Source: Deinococcus frigens DSM 12807 (GTDB lineage: Bacteria; Deinococcota; Deinococci; Deinococcales; Deinococcaceae). Taken from it: DNA of 64,000 bases. Shown here one piece after another: positions 22,041 through 33,783 of this stretch. The stretch covers positions 1-64,000 of the forward strand of contig NZ_JNIW01000015.1 in the NCBI RefSeq assembly GCF_000701425.1, read 5' to 3'. The position numbers and the translations under genes are program-made. The notes under the pieces are model-generated. The model had not been told where the DNA came from. It searched no databases and worked only from the letters and a program-made list of their open reading frames with translations. Position 1 is the first letter of the stretch, and every line of letters begins with the position of its first letter.

Positions 22041-22042
<2 letters not shown>
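21987..22042 (-). repeat. perfect 16-bp inverted repeat between purC and purS
   Basis: gatggaggatggttga (21987-22002) and its exact reverse complement tcaaccatcctccatc (22027-22042) flank a 24-nt loop. On the transcribed strand it forms a strong stem-loop that begins in the purC stop codon and ends about 20 nt before the purS start. There is no U-run, so it is more likely an mRNA processing or stability element, or an attenuator, than a simple terminator. Confidence 0.7.
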
Positions 22043-22760
<718 letters not shown>

Positions 22761-22795
22761 TCGCTCTCCATCGCCCATTCGGGACAAGTAAAAAC

Positions 22796-22920
22796 AGCGT
22801 CCCCCGCACGGTATCGGGGCGACGCTCGGCAGTCGCGGCACTTGGCATGTGGTTGCTCCATCTCCGTCTCGCTGGACGGACTGAACGGCTCGCAGGGGGC
22901 CGGGGCGTCTCACGGGACGC
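22796..22920 (-). promoter_or_regulatory. three-hairpin leader upstream of purC
   Basis: Three stem-loops lie 36-160 nt upstream of the purC start: 22796-22826 (6-bp AGCGTC/GACGCT plus 4-bp CCCC/GGGG with one bulge), 22863-22880 (TCCGTC/GACGGA, 6-nt loop) and 22905-22920 (GCGTC/GACGC, 6-nt loop). The similar stems suggest a structured leader, possibly for attenuation. It matches no riboswitch consensus that I can recall. Confidence 0.4.
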
Positions 22921-23213
22921 GCTTAGAGGTGAGGGGTGCCGCCAGAGACTGGAGGCCGGAGATCAGGGTAACACTCCGCTGGGGTTCGTCATCTGAGTGG
23001 ACTGGACACGTGGCCGCCTCCGCCATCTGGCGCATCTGCCCTGGCAGGATGGCGCTTGCCGCTGCCCCCCAAACCGGTGGTAATGTGATCCAAGCGCGGG
23101 GCAGCCGCGTCCAGTCCGTGGAAAGGGCCTAGCCCGCTGCCCCACAGCTCAAGCCCGCGACACCCCCACTGGCCCCAGTTGACGGACCCAGGCCGCCCTG
23201 ATGGGAGGTTGTC
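22921..23213. other. intergenic region between the purine operon and the HEAT gene
   Basis: Should contain the divergent promoters of purC and of the HEAT-repeat gene. CGCCATC (23022-23028) and GATGGCG (23049-23055) form a 7-bp inverted repeat. GGGAGG at 23201-23206 is the ribosome-binding site for the gene at 23214. No clear -35/-10 pair or small gene is seen. Confidence 0.4.
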
Positions 23214-24029
23214 ATGTCAGCAGCATTTTCGTTGCCCGCCGCGCCCAGCCCCGAACACTTGAAAGGGCAGGCGAAGGCCCTTCTGAAAGCCGTTCATGCC
23301 TCAGAGGCAGACGCTGTGCAGCGCTTCGCCGCGCAGATGCCGGGCCGCGTCACGGTGCATCCCCTCAAGCTGGCCGACGCCCAGTTCGTGCTGGCACGCG
23401 AGTACAGTTTCTCCAGTTGGCCCCGGCTGAAAGCGTATGTGGAAGCGTTGCCCCAGCGCACGCTCCGGCGCAAAGATCCGTCTGTCCGGCAACGCTTCAT
23501 ACGGGAACTGGCCGTCAGAATTCTGGTCATGTCCGCCGATTCACAGGCGTTGGGCCGCGAATTTGCTCGAATGCCCCTGCGAGACATCTTGGCCGTGCGG
23601 GACGAACTGTCACAGTCCGAGCAGCTTCCTGCGGTGGTAGACAGCTTGTTGGTGGGGCTGGCAGACACCCGCGCCAGGGTCAGATTCGATTGTGCGGGAG
23701 CGCTGGATCACTTCGCGAATGCCCGCTGTGCTGAACCCCTGCGTCGGCGGCTACAGGACCCAGTGCCGCGTGTGCGCCGCTCCGCACTGCATTCGCTGTC
23801 GTGTGACGCCTGCAAACTCAGCCCGCTAAATGCCGGGCCGGATTTCTTGCCGACACTGCTTGACTTGGTGCTCAACGATCCGAGTATCCGGGTCCGCCGC
23901 GCTGCCGTGCTCATGCTGGAGACTTACGCGCAGATGGAACAGGTGTTGGACCTCTTAAGCGGGCTGTCAGACAGTGACGACACGGTGATCTCCCGTTCAG
24001 CTCGACAGATTCTGGGGCGGCGAACTTGA
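23214..24029 (+). CDS. HEAT-repeat protein
   Basis: A 271-residue protein. The N-terminal ~80 residues (EHLKGQAKALLKAVHA, then LADAQFVLAREYSFSSWPRL) are a helical cap seen in many bacterial ankyrin- and HEAT-repeat proteins. From ~140 onward HEAT-like helix pairs recur: DTRARVRFDCAGALDHF, DPVPRVRRSALHSL, DPSIRVRRAAVLML, DDTVISRSARQIL, each about 35-45 residues apart. It is a likely protein-binding scaffold; the partner is unknown. GGGAGG precedes the ATG. It converges with the chelatase gene with 2 bp between the stops. Confidence 0.8.
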   Translation: MSAAFSLPAAPSPEHLKGQAKALLKAVHASEADAVQRFAAQMPGRVTVHPLKLADAQFVLAREYSFSSWPRLKAYVEALPQRTLRRKDPSVRQRFIRELAVRILVMSADSQALGREFARMPLRDILAVRDELSQSEQLPAVVDSLLVGLADTRARVRFDCAGALDHFANARCAEPLRRRLQDPVPRVRRSALHSLSCDACKLSPLNAGPDFLPTLLDLVLNDPSIRVRRAAVLMLETYAQMEQVLDLLSGLSDSDDTVISRSARQILGRRT

Positions 24030-24031
24030 AA

Positions 24032-25444
24032 TCAGTGGCTGTGTCCCGCCCCGCCGCCGCGCTTGCCCGCCACTTCCTCGCGGACCTCGGCCACCAGGAA
24101 GGTGCAGGCCTCGGCGCAGGGAATTGCGCCGGGCACGCCGCCAAAAAAGGTCTGGGGCAGCTTGTCTCCGGCCCACAGGCGGGTCCGCAGGCAGCCGCCG
24201 CACACGTCCGCTGCCACTTCCTCCACCTGCGCGGGGGTGGCCTTTTGCACGCGGGCGTAGATGCCGGTCTGGCGGCGGGCGGTGGTGACCCAGGGGGTGG
24301 GGCGCAGGGTATGGCAGGTGTGGGCGTAGGTTTCCTCGATCACGGCGGGATACAGGTACTGCACGGCGCGCACCAGATCAGCCTCACTGAGGACCGCCCG
24401 CCAGCCGCGCGGCATGTTGCGCAGGGTATGCACCGGGCGGTGGTGGCCGCCCTCGTCGCGGCGGGTCTGATCGCGCACGCCCTCGGGCGTGACCAGGGTG
24501 TGCAGCTCGTGGCCGGGCCGTCCCTCGTCCAGCGCGTGCCGCAGTTCGAACATGCCGCTCTCGGGCTGAACCAGCACCTCGCCGAAGCGCAGGCCCTGGC
24601 GGGCGCGGTCCATGAAGGCGCTCCAGGCCGCGTCGTGGGCGCGTTCGGTGTCGCCGTCGCTCTTTGACGCCCCCGCCGCTTCCTCGGCCAGATGCAGGAT
24701 TACATCGGCCACCGCGCTGTGCGTTCCCACGGGTTTGGCGTAATGCACCGTCTGCGTGCCGTGCGGATTGTCGGCAAATGTCGTGACGGCCCCCTCCAGT
24801 CCCATGTCCTCGGGAATGGTTTCCAGCGTGTGCCAGCCCTCGGAGGCGAAGAACGGCACCACCACAACGCGCGGGGCCTTGACCATCTCGGGCCACGTTC
24901 CCACTTTGGGGTCTTCATCCAGAAACAGGGCGTGAACGGACGCGAACTGACCGGACTGGCGCAGCACCTCGGCATTCTGGTACACGATCTTGTTGCTGTT
25001 CTCGTTGCGGGTGGTGCCGTGGCCCAGCACGATCAAAGCGGTGTCGTCGGGGTTGGAATCAGGCAGGGCTTCATGGGCGCGGGCCAGGATCACGTCGGAC
25101 ATGCTGGGATGCACGCCGTAAGGCAGGGTGTAACGCACGGTGCGTCCGCCCAGCACGCGGGCCACGCCTTCGGGCGGCACCGGTCCCTGGTGGCCCAGGC
25201 CCATCTCACGCGGGATCACGGTTTCGGTGAAATACCCCTCCGAGATGAACATGGGAATCACGGTGACATCCGTGCTGGCGGTGGTTTTCAGCACCTGCCG
25301 CAACGAGGGTTCCTCTTTCCAGTAGCCCTCCACCACTTCATCGTAGAGGCCGCGTGCGCGAATCATCTCGGCGTAGCGGTAGACCGCCGCAGCCGATTCG
25401 CCGTTCAGGTGGGAGCCGTGACCAATCAGGACCAGAGAGCGCAT
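24032..25444 (-). CDS. DR2241-type protein: CbiX/sirohydrochlorin chelatase-like with C-terminal Fe-S cysteines
   Basis: A 470-residue protein. The first ~270 residues contain two CbiX-like modules ([19 protein letters not shown] and [18 protein letters not shown], each with the metal-chelating His of HGS/HGT). Additional domains follow, ending in [12 protein letters not shown] and CAEACTFLV, four cysteines that could hold an Fe-S cluster. This is the architecture of D. radiodurans DR2241, whose crystal structure showed chelatase similarity plus extra domains. It should act in sirohaem or cobalamin-type tetrapyrrole metal insertion. ATG at 25444 gives a natural N-terminus. Confidence 0.88.
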   Translation of the reverse strand: MRSLVLIGHGSHLNGESAAAVYRYAEMIRARGLYDEVVEGYWKEEPSLRQVLKTTASTDVTVIPMFISEGYFTETVIPREMGLGHQGPVPPEGVARVLGGRTVRYTLPYGVHPSMSDVILARAHEALPDSNPDDTALIVLGHGTTRNENSNKIVYQNAEVLRQSGQFASVHALFLDEDPKVGTWPEMVKAPRVVVVPFFASEGWHTLETIPEDMGLEGAVTTFADNPHGTQTVHYAKPVGTHSAVADVILHLAEEAAGASKSDGDTERAHDAAWSAFMDRARQGLRFGEVLVQPESGMFELRHALDEGRPGHELHTLVTPEGVRDQTRRDEGGHHRPVHTLRNMPRGWRAVLSEADLVRAVQYLYPAVIEETYAHTCHTLRPTPWVTTARRQTGIYARVQKATPAQVEEVAADVCGGCLRTRLWAGDKLPQTFFGGVPGAIPCAEACTFLVAEVREEVAGKRGGGAGHSH

Positions 25445-25607
25445 AGCAGGCACTGTAACGCCATGCCGGGCGCGGAAATGTCCCACTTCTTGCTGGGCGG
25501 ACCCTGCCAGAGATAAGTGAACCTGAAGTCAGCGCTCATACCGGACAACTCCTCAACATCTAGCGTAAGGAGCGACACAAATTCAGCCCCAACCCAGGAG
25601 GTCCACC

Positions 25608-26033
25608 ATGTTTTTTAATCAGAAAGACCGTCACGAGCAGATGTCCAAACTTGATCCCCGCGACACCAATGGGGATGGCGTCGTCAGCCCACAGGAGGCC
25701 GCCGCGTACATTCAGGACTATATGCAAAGCGCCTCACCCGAGGAGCGCCAGCAGATTCTGAAGGACTACATGGGCGGGATGTCCCCGCAGGACCGCCAGC
25801 AGATGGGCGACGCCATCGTGAAAAGCCCCGCCAACCCGGTGCAGCGTGTCAACCACGACGATCCGGGCGACCTGGCCGACGCCTACGCCCGCACCGCTCA
25901 GGCTCCGGCGCAGGACGGCAAAAGCCCGCTGGAAGCCGCGTTCGGCGCGGGTGGAATGCTCAGCAATCCGATGGTCAAGGCTGGTCTGGTGGGCCTGGCC
26001 GGAATTATCGGCAGCAAGATGCTGCGGCGCTAG
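25608..26033 (+). CDS. small EF-hand protein
   Basis: The 141-residue protein contains one canonical EF-hand loop DTNGDGVVSPQE (~19-30; ligands D, N, D and E at positions 1, 3, 5, 12). A Gln-rich helical stretch (EERQQILKDYMGG, PQDRQQMGD) and a glycine/alanine-rich hydrophobic C-terminus (VKAGLVGLAGIIGSKML) ending in RR follow, which may insert in or lie on the membrane. AGGAGG precedes the ATG by 6 nt. A terminator follows. It probably binds calcium; its process is unknown. Confidence 0.75.
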   Translation: MFFNQKDRHEQMSKLDPRDTNGDGVVSPQEAAAYIQDYMQSASPEERQQILKDYMGGMSPQDRQQMGDAIVKSPANPVQRVNHDDPGDLADAYARTAQAPAQDGKSPLEAAFGAGGMLSNPMVKAGLVGLAGIIGSKMLRR

Positions 26034-26055
26034 ATCTCAACTCTGAATCTCTAAG

Positions 26056-26081
26056 AACCCCACCGTCGTGTGGGGTTTTTT
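26056..26081 (+). terminator. intrinsic terminator between converging genes
   Basis: AACCCCAC (26056-26063), a 6-nt loop and GTGGGGTT (26070-26077), followed by a run of T to 26081. It should stop transcription of the EF-hand gene. Confidence 0.85.
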
Positions 26082-26088
26082 GCTGGCT

Positions 26089-28168
<2,080 letters not shown>

Positions 28169-28173
28169 TTAGA

Positions 28174-28179
28174 AGTGTA
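28174..28179 (-). promoter_or_regulatory. -10 box of the guaB promoter
   Basis: TACACT on the minus strand fits TAnnnT and lies 8 nt before the guaB ATG, with no Shine-Dalgarno between. Confidence 0.4.
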
Positions 28180-28263
28180 AGCACTTGACGCGCGGGATGC
28201 AGTGTTTGGGTCTACAAGGCCGGTGGATTTCTTAAGGACGGGAAGGAATCGGCTGACCTCCCC

Positions 28264-28716
28264 CTATTCCCCTGGGTCCGTCAGCCGATTCCCTCCCGGA
28301 TGCCGCGCGCCGTACTCGTCCCCCGGATTGAACAGGACGCAGCGCTCCAGCGACAGGCAGCCGCAACCGATGCACCCGCCCAGATCGTCGCGCAGCCGGG
28401 TCAGTGTGGCGATGCGTTCGTCCAGCTCTGCGCGCCAGTTCCTTGAGAGGCGCTCCCAGTCCGCCGCCGTCGGGGTGCGCCCGGCGGGCAGGGCAGCAAG
28501 CGCTACGCGAATCCCGGCCAGCGGGACGCCCACCCGTTGCGCCGCCTGAATAAAGGCCAGTCGCCGCGCCGTGTCGCGCGAATAACGCCGCTGGTTGCCT
28601 CCGGTGCGCGTGCTGGAAATCAGCCCCTCGCGTTCGTAAAAGTGCAGGGCGGAAATCTTCAGACCGCTGCGCTCCGAGAGCTGGGCGGGCGTCCAATGAA
28701 AAGCGGGTGGGGACAT
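28264..28716 (-). CDS. soxR: redox-sensitive MerR-family regulator SoxR
   Basis: SoxR (150 aa) senses redox-active compounds through a [2Fe-2S] cluster and activates promoters with an overlong spacer. The N-terminus has the MerR DNA-binding domain (LSERSGLKISALHFYEREGL, NQRRYSRDTARRLAFIQAA), a dimerisation helix follows, and CIGCGCLSLERC (~119-130) supplies the four cluster cysteines. ATG at 28716 is chosen for family length; an in-frame extension to 28836 would run over the operator. It is divergent from the VOC gene, with a SoxR box between. Confidence 0.95.
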   Translation of the reverse strand: MSPPAFHWTPAQLSERSGLKISALHFYEREGLISSTRTGGNQRRYSRDTARRLAFIQAAQRVGVPLAGIRVALAALPAGRTPTAADWERLSRNWRAELDERIATLTRLRDDLGGCIGCGCLSLERCVLFNPGDEYGARHPGGNRLTDPGE

Positions 28717-28735
28717 GCGGCCACCTCCAGGGAGC

Positions 28736-28766
28736 TTGACCTCAACCATACTTGAGGTTTTACAGT
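28736..28766 (+). promoter_or_regulatory. SoxR box and SoxR-type promoter toward the VOC gene
   Basis: CCTCAA-CCATAC-TTGAGG (28740-28757) matches the E. coli SoxR site CCTCAA-n6-TTGAGG. It sits between -35 TTGACC (28736-28741) and -10 TACAGT (28761-28766) with a 19-bp spacer, the unusual length that MerR-family activators correct by DNA untwisting. Reads rightward toward 28869 and lies just upstream of soxR itself. Confidence 0.85.
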
Positions 28767-28793
28767 TATGGAAGCACCAATGGAGGACCAGCG

Positions 28794-28838
28794 ATGAAAC
28801 CGACACTTTGCCTGTCTGCCCGCCGCCCCGCCGCATGA
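28794..28838 (+). other. possible 14-codon upstream ORF in the SoxR-controlled leader
   Basis: ATG at 28794 follows GGAGGA by 6 nt and encodes MKPTLCLSARRPAA before TGA. The stop overlaps another ATG (28835) that opens a second 14-codon frame ending at 28877, just past the ATG of the VOC gene. The good ribosome-binding site makes translation likely; a regulatory role is conjecture. Confidence 0.3.
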
Positions 28839-28868
28839 CCGCCGCGGGCTCGCCCCCAGGAAGAACTC

Positions 28869-29537
28869 ATGCACATTGAAACCGTGACCCTCTGGACCGC
28901 CGATCTGAACGCCCAGCACGCTTTTTACGCGGCCACGCTGGGTCTGGAGGCTATAGCGCGGACTCCCGCCCGCGCAACGCTCCGGGCTGGGCGGACCCTT
29001 CTGACGTTCCAGCAGCACGCGGATTTCGAGGGTTTTTATCACCTCGCCTTCGATATTCCGCGCAACCGGGTGGACGAGGCCGAAGTATGGTTGCGGGCGC
29101 GTGTGCCGTTGCTGGAGGACGCCAAGGGCGTGAGCCGCTTTCCGCTCAGCGAGGGTTGGAACAGCGAGAGCCTGTATTTCGGGGACGCCGCCGGGAACAT
29201 CCTGGAATTCATCGTGCGCCGTGATTTGCCCAGCGACAGTGCCGCCCCGTTCAGCCCGGCCAGCATCTTGCACGTCAGCGAGCTGGGCGTCATCGTGCCG
29301 GATGTAACGGCTGCTGTTCTTGATCTGGAGCGGCGCTTTGGTCTCTCGCCATTCAACGAACAGGGCAGCACATTCTCGCCTGTGGGTGATCAAGGCGGCC
29401 TGCTGATCGTGGTACGGGAAGGGCGGGGATGGTTTCCCACTGGGCGGCCCGCCATTGCTGCGCCCTTCCGGATGACCTTTGAACATCAGGGCCGCGTCAA
29501 CCGGCTGAGGAACGGTGAACGGCTCCAGTTCCCGTAG
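28869..29537 (+). CDS. VOC/glyoxalase-superfamily protein under SoxR control
   Basis: A 222-residue protein with two vicinal-oxygen-chelate modules: HIETVTLWTADLNAQHAFYA at the start with GWNSESLYFGDAAGNILEFI (~97-116), and a second beginning ILHVSELGVIVPDV (~135). Family members are glyoxalases, ring-cleaving dioxygenases or antibiotic-binding proteins. The SoxR-type promoter upstream suggests a role in handling redox-active or quinone-like compounds, which is inference. AGGAAG precedes the ATG. Confidence 0.85.
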   Translation: MHIETVTLWTADLNAQHAFYAATLGLEAIARTPARATLRAGRTLLTFQQHADFEGFYHLAFDIPRNRVDEAEVWLRARVPLLEDAKGVSRFPLSEGWNSESLYFGDAAGNILEFIVRRDLPSDSAAPFSPASILHVSELGVIVPDVTAAVLDLERRFGLSPFNEQGSTFSPVGDQGGLLIVVREGRGWFPTGRPAIAAPFRMTFEHQGRVNRLRNGERLQFP

Positions 29538-29540
29538 CGC

Positions 29541-29753
29541 CTACCCCTGCGAATTCTCGCCCGTTTCGCCTGCGTCGGGGCTGCGGCGTTCCTCCGGCTC
29601 CTCGGTGTCGGTGGCCGTGCCCAGCAGCACGCTGGCGAAGCTGCGCTTTTCCGCCGCGTCGGCAGTGGCCGGGGTGTCCTCCTCGTGGTCATCGTGGATG
29701 CCGATTAATGGGGAGGTGTCCTTGAGACCGGTGCCTTTCTGGTTGTCATCCAT
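29541..29753 (-). CDS. hypothetical small acidic protein
   Basis: I do not recognise this 70-residue product. It is strongly hydrophilic and acidic (DDHEEDTPATADAAEKR, TEEPEERRSPDAGETGENSQ) and looks disordered. No strong Shine-Dalgarno precedes the ATG at 29753. It lies on the opposite strand between the VOC and ornithine-cyclodeaminase genes. Its GC-rich codons and composition fit a real gene, but small size keeps this uncertain. Confidence 0.45.
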   Translation of the reverse strand: MDDNQKGTGLKDTSPLIGIHDDHEEDTPATADAAEKRSFASVLLGTATDTEEPEERRSPDAGETGENSQG

Positions 29754-29826
29754 GCTTCAGAGTCGGCCATGCGGCCCCCGCCGGGATATGGAAAGGTTCA
29801 AGTGGTCTTGAGAACAGGAGAGGAGA

Positions 29827-30714
29827 ATGAACGTGCGAGATTCCAATGCCCGCCTGCTGACCGACGCCGATGTGGCCCGCTTTCCCAACGCCGCTGCCGT
29901 GGAACTCATGCGCGCCGCCGTCCTGGCCGCCGAATCGGGTGAATTGAGCGCACCCGCAAGGCTTCACGCCGCAGACCTGACCTTCACGGCGGGCGGCACC
30001 CCGCAGGTCTTCGGCTTCCGCGCCTACCACACCCGCGATACGCCGCACGACGATCAGGCCGTGGTGGTCTGGGACGCCTCCGGGCGCGTGCGGGGCATCG
30101 TGATCGGCGGAGCGCTGGGACCGCTGCGGACCTCGGCGCTGGGGGCGCTGGCGACGCAAGTGCTGGCAGACCCGGCTGCGGCCCGTCTGGGATTGATCGG
30201 CAGTGGCACGCAGGCCAGGGCGCACGCGCTGGCGGTGGCCTCGGTCAGGGAGTTGGAGGCGGTGACGGTGTACAGCCGTGACCCCGCGCGGCGTGAAGCT
30301 CTGGCCGCCGAGCTTCGCTGTGCGGGCCTGCCCGCCGTCAGCGCCGCCTCCGCACGGGAAGTCTGCGAGAACTCCAACCTGCTGACGCTGGCGACGAACA
30401 GCGCCGCGCCCGTCATCGAGACCGGCTGGATCAGACCTGGCACGCACGTCTGTACCCTCGGCCCCAAGGAACGCAATCGCCACGAGTTTCCGGCGGACCT
30501 GGCAGGCATGGCGGCGCTGGTGGTCACGGACAGCCCGGCGCAACTGGCGGCGTATCCGGGCGGCCATCTCTTTGCAGACGCGCCAGTGCGCTCGCTCGGC
30601 GCGTGCCTGAACGACCCGCCGGTTCGCCACGCCCACGACATCACGGTCTTCCTGTCGGTGGGGCTGGCGGGAACGGAAGTGCTGCTGGCCGACGCGCTCC
30701 TCGGAGTGAGCTGA
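29827..30714 (+). CDS. ornithine cyclodeaminase/mu-crystallin family protein
   Basis: The 295-residue protein has the family's N-terminal substrate region and an NAD(P)-binding Rossmann fold with GLIGSGTQARAHALAVA (~121-137). GGALGPLRTSALGALATQVL before it is also typical (the active-site Arg/Lys region). Members deaminate ornithine to proline, reduce ketimines or dehydrogenate alanine, so the reaction is left open. A GGAG-rich sequence precedes the ATG. Confidence 0.88.
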   Translation: MNVRDSNARLLTDADVARFPNAAAVELMRAAVLAAESGELSAPARLHAADLTFTAGGTPQVFGFRAYHTRDTPHDDQAVVVWDASGRVRGIVIGGALGPLRTSALGALATQVLADPAAARLGLIGSGTQARAHALAVASVRELEAVTVYSRDPARREALAAELRCAGLPAVSAASAREVCENSNLLTLATNSAAPVIETGWIRPGTHVCTLGPKERNRHEFPADLAGMAALVVTDSPAQLAAYPGGHLFADAPVRSLGACLNDPPVRHAHDITVFLSVGLAGTEVLLADALLGVS

Positions 30715-30732
30715 AGGCCCCGCTCTGCCATC

Positions 30733-31236
30733 ATGTCCCCCATGAGCGATCTGACTGGGCGCATGGGCGGCCTCACGGCGGGCTACGACATCAGGGCGAA
30801 ATGGGACGGCGAGCGCCTGCGCGGGCGCGTCGGCGGGCGCTTTAACGGCAAAGACATCGACCTGACCCTCAAGGGTGAGGAGGTGGACGGACGCATCGGC
30901 GGCGTCTTCGGCGGCTTCGACGCGCGCGGTGAAATCGGCGCGGGGCGGGTGGAGGTCCGGCTGGGCGGGCGGATTAACGGCGACAACGTGGAATTGAAGA
31001 TCAGCGCCGACAGCATCACGGGGCGTTTCTCGGGCCGGATTGACGGCAAGACCGTGAACTTGCGCCGCGAGGGGCCGACCCTGCGCGGGCGCATCGGCGG
31101 AAACCTGGACGGCAAGGACGTGGACCTGGAGTTCGGGCAGATTCCGCCCGGTCTGGCCGCGCTGGCCGCCGTGTGCGCGTTCAAGGCGCTGGAAGACGAG
31201 CACAACGCTGCGAAGGCCGGTTCAAGCTCGGGCTGA
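30733..31236 (+). CDS. protein made of six ~22-residue glycine-rich repeats
   Basis: I do not recognise a family. The 167-residue protein repeats GRxGGxxxGxxVxL about every 22 residues: GRMGGLTAGYDIRAKW (~9), GRVGGRFNGKDIDLTL (~31), GRIGGVFGGFDARGEI (~53), RLGGRINGDNVELKI (~75), GRFSGRIDGKTVNLRR (~96), GRIGGNLDGKDVDLEF (~118). The alternating hydrophobic pattern predicts stacked beta-strands. A short helical tail follows. No signal peptide. ATG at 30742, three codons later, is an alternative start. Confidence 0.7.
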   Translation: MSPMSDLTGRMGGLTAGYDIRAKWDGERLRGRVGGRFNGKDIDLTLKGEEVDGRIGGVFGGFDARGEIGAGRVEVRLGGRINGDNVELKISADSITGRFSGRIDGKTVNLRREGPTLRGRIGGNLDGKDVDLEFGQIPPGLAALAAVCAFKALEDEHNAAKAGSSSG

Positions 31237-31315
31237 GCAGCGCCCTTTTCCGGCACCTCATTCTTCAGCAACCTGCACATTCACGGTGTAGACCCCGTGC
31301 TACGTTTTTTTGCAT

Positions 31316-32779
<1,464 letters not shown>

Positions 32780-32801
32780 TTTAACCGGGTCGGTCAGAGC
32801 A

Positions 32802-32839
32802 TGGAGTCGCTGGGAGTTTTTTCCGGCGACTCCATTTTT
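32802..32839 (+). terminator. intrinsic terminator after the AAA+ ATPase gene
   Basis: TGGAGTCGC (32802-32810) and GCGACTCCA (32826-32834) form a perfect 9-bp stem with a 15-nt loop, followed by TTTTT. Confidence 0.85.
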
Positions 32840-32849
32840 CTGTCTCGAC

Positions 32850-32855
32850 TAGAAT
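32850..32855 (+). promoter_or_regulatory. -10 box of a likely leaderless promoter for the tautomerase gene
   Basis: TAGAAT, a near-consensus -10, ends 6 nt before the ATG at 32862. It starts 10 bp after the T-run of the preceding terminator. Confidence 0.5.
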
Positions 32856-32861
32856 CGGGGT

Positions 32862-33065
32862 ATGCCCTACATCAACGTCCGGCTGACCCGCAAGGACATC
32901 ACGGCAGAGCAAAAAGCGCAGATTGTCCGGGAGATCACCGCCACCATGCAAAGCGTGCTGGGCAAGCGGCCCGAGAGCGTGCATGTCATGATCGACGAGA
33001 TCGACCCGGAGAACTGGGGCTACGCGGGCGAGCTGACCTCCGAACACCGCAAGCGGCAGCGATAG
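32862..33065 (+). CDS. 4-oxalocrotonate tautomerase-family enzyme
   Basis: This 67-residue protein has the size and pattern of 4-OT: after Met removal Pro1 becomes the catalytic base (PYINVRLTRKDITAEQKAQI), with helix VREITATMQSVLGKRPESVH and strand VMIDEIDPENWGYAGEL. These enzymes form hexamers and tautomerise enol-keto acids. The substrate is unknown. The start is supported by TAGAAT 6 nt upstream. Confidence 0.9.
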   Translation: MPYINVRLTRKDITAEQKAQIVREITATMQSVLGKRPESVHVMIDEIDPENWGYAGELTSEHRKRQR

Positions 33066-33077
33066 CATCCGAAAGCC

Positions 33078-33743
33078 GTGCTGCCCCCCGTCCTGACCGA
33101 ACTGACCAACTATTTTTCGCCGCTTTCTACCTTTCAACGGGAGGAGGGCGGCGCTCTGACGTTGTTGACGCCGGGCGTGAATGTGCTGGGCCTGAACGCG
33201 ACGTATCTGCCGGATGACGTGCCGGACCTGTGCTCTGCGCTGGCGTGGCACCGGGCGCAGGACTTGCCGCCATTGCTCGCCTCGCCGTCGCCTGTTCCCG
33301 GAGCAAGAGAAATGGCGGCGCTGCAAGTGGGCACCTTCACGCCTGCTGAACCGCAGGACTCCGGTGCCGTGGTGGAGCAGATCAGCCGCCTGCATCTCCA
33401 GAAGTGGGCCGGGGTCCTGACCGCCGCACATGGAACGCCGGAGTGGGCGACGTCGCTGGCCCGGCATCTGGCCGCGCGGCTGGAGGGGCAGCGTGAATAT
33501 GTTCTGCTGCTGGCGTACGGCGGCGCGGGTGAGGCGGTGGGAGCGCTGCTGTGGCGGGCCACAAAGAGCGGGGGCGCGGCGCATCTGTGGGGCGTGACCG
33601 ACAGCGCCGCGCAGTTGCCGCTGCTGAATGCGGCGTGGGCGCTGGCAGGTGGCCTGCGCGTCTCTGCCCTGCCCGGCGAGCTGGACCTTTCAGAGGTGGG
33701 CCGGGTGCGCTTCAGCCTGCCCAGTGCCGAGACTGCCGACTGA
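33078..33743 (+). CDS. hypothetical protein, 221 aa
   Basis: I do not assign a family. The GTG start at 33078 follows the tautomerase stop by 12 nt, so the two are probably co-transcribed. The C-terminal half (ALLWRATKSGGAAHLWGVTD, then SAAQLPLLNAAWALAGG) has a strand-turn-helix rhythm reminiscent of acetyltransferase folds, but no acetyl-CoA loop is clear. No signal peptide or membrane segment. Codon use is like the neighbours. Confidence 0.65.
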   Translation: MLPPVLTELTNYFSPLSTFQREEGGALTLLTPGVNVLGLNATYLPDDVPDLCSALAWHRAQDLPPLLASPSPVPGAREMAALQVGTFTPAEPQDSGAVVEQISRLHLQKWAGVLTAAHGTPEWATSLARHLAARLEGQREYVLLLAYGGAGEAVGALLWRATKSGGAAHLWGVTDSAAQLPLLNAAWALAGGLRVSALPGELDLSEVGRVRFSLPSAETAD

Positions 33744-33783
33744 ATCTCAGTCCGGGCCGCGTCTCCTCGCTTTAATGAAGGGA

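Noticed and set aside
22761..22913. 51-residue N-terminal extension of PurC
   Set aside because: It is not PurC-like and would be encoded by the hairpin-rich leader; the ATG at 22760 has its own GGAGAG.
32810..32830. Small ORF on the terminator hairpin after the AAA+ ATPase
   Set aside because: The region is fully explained by a 9-bp stem and T-run.
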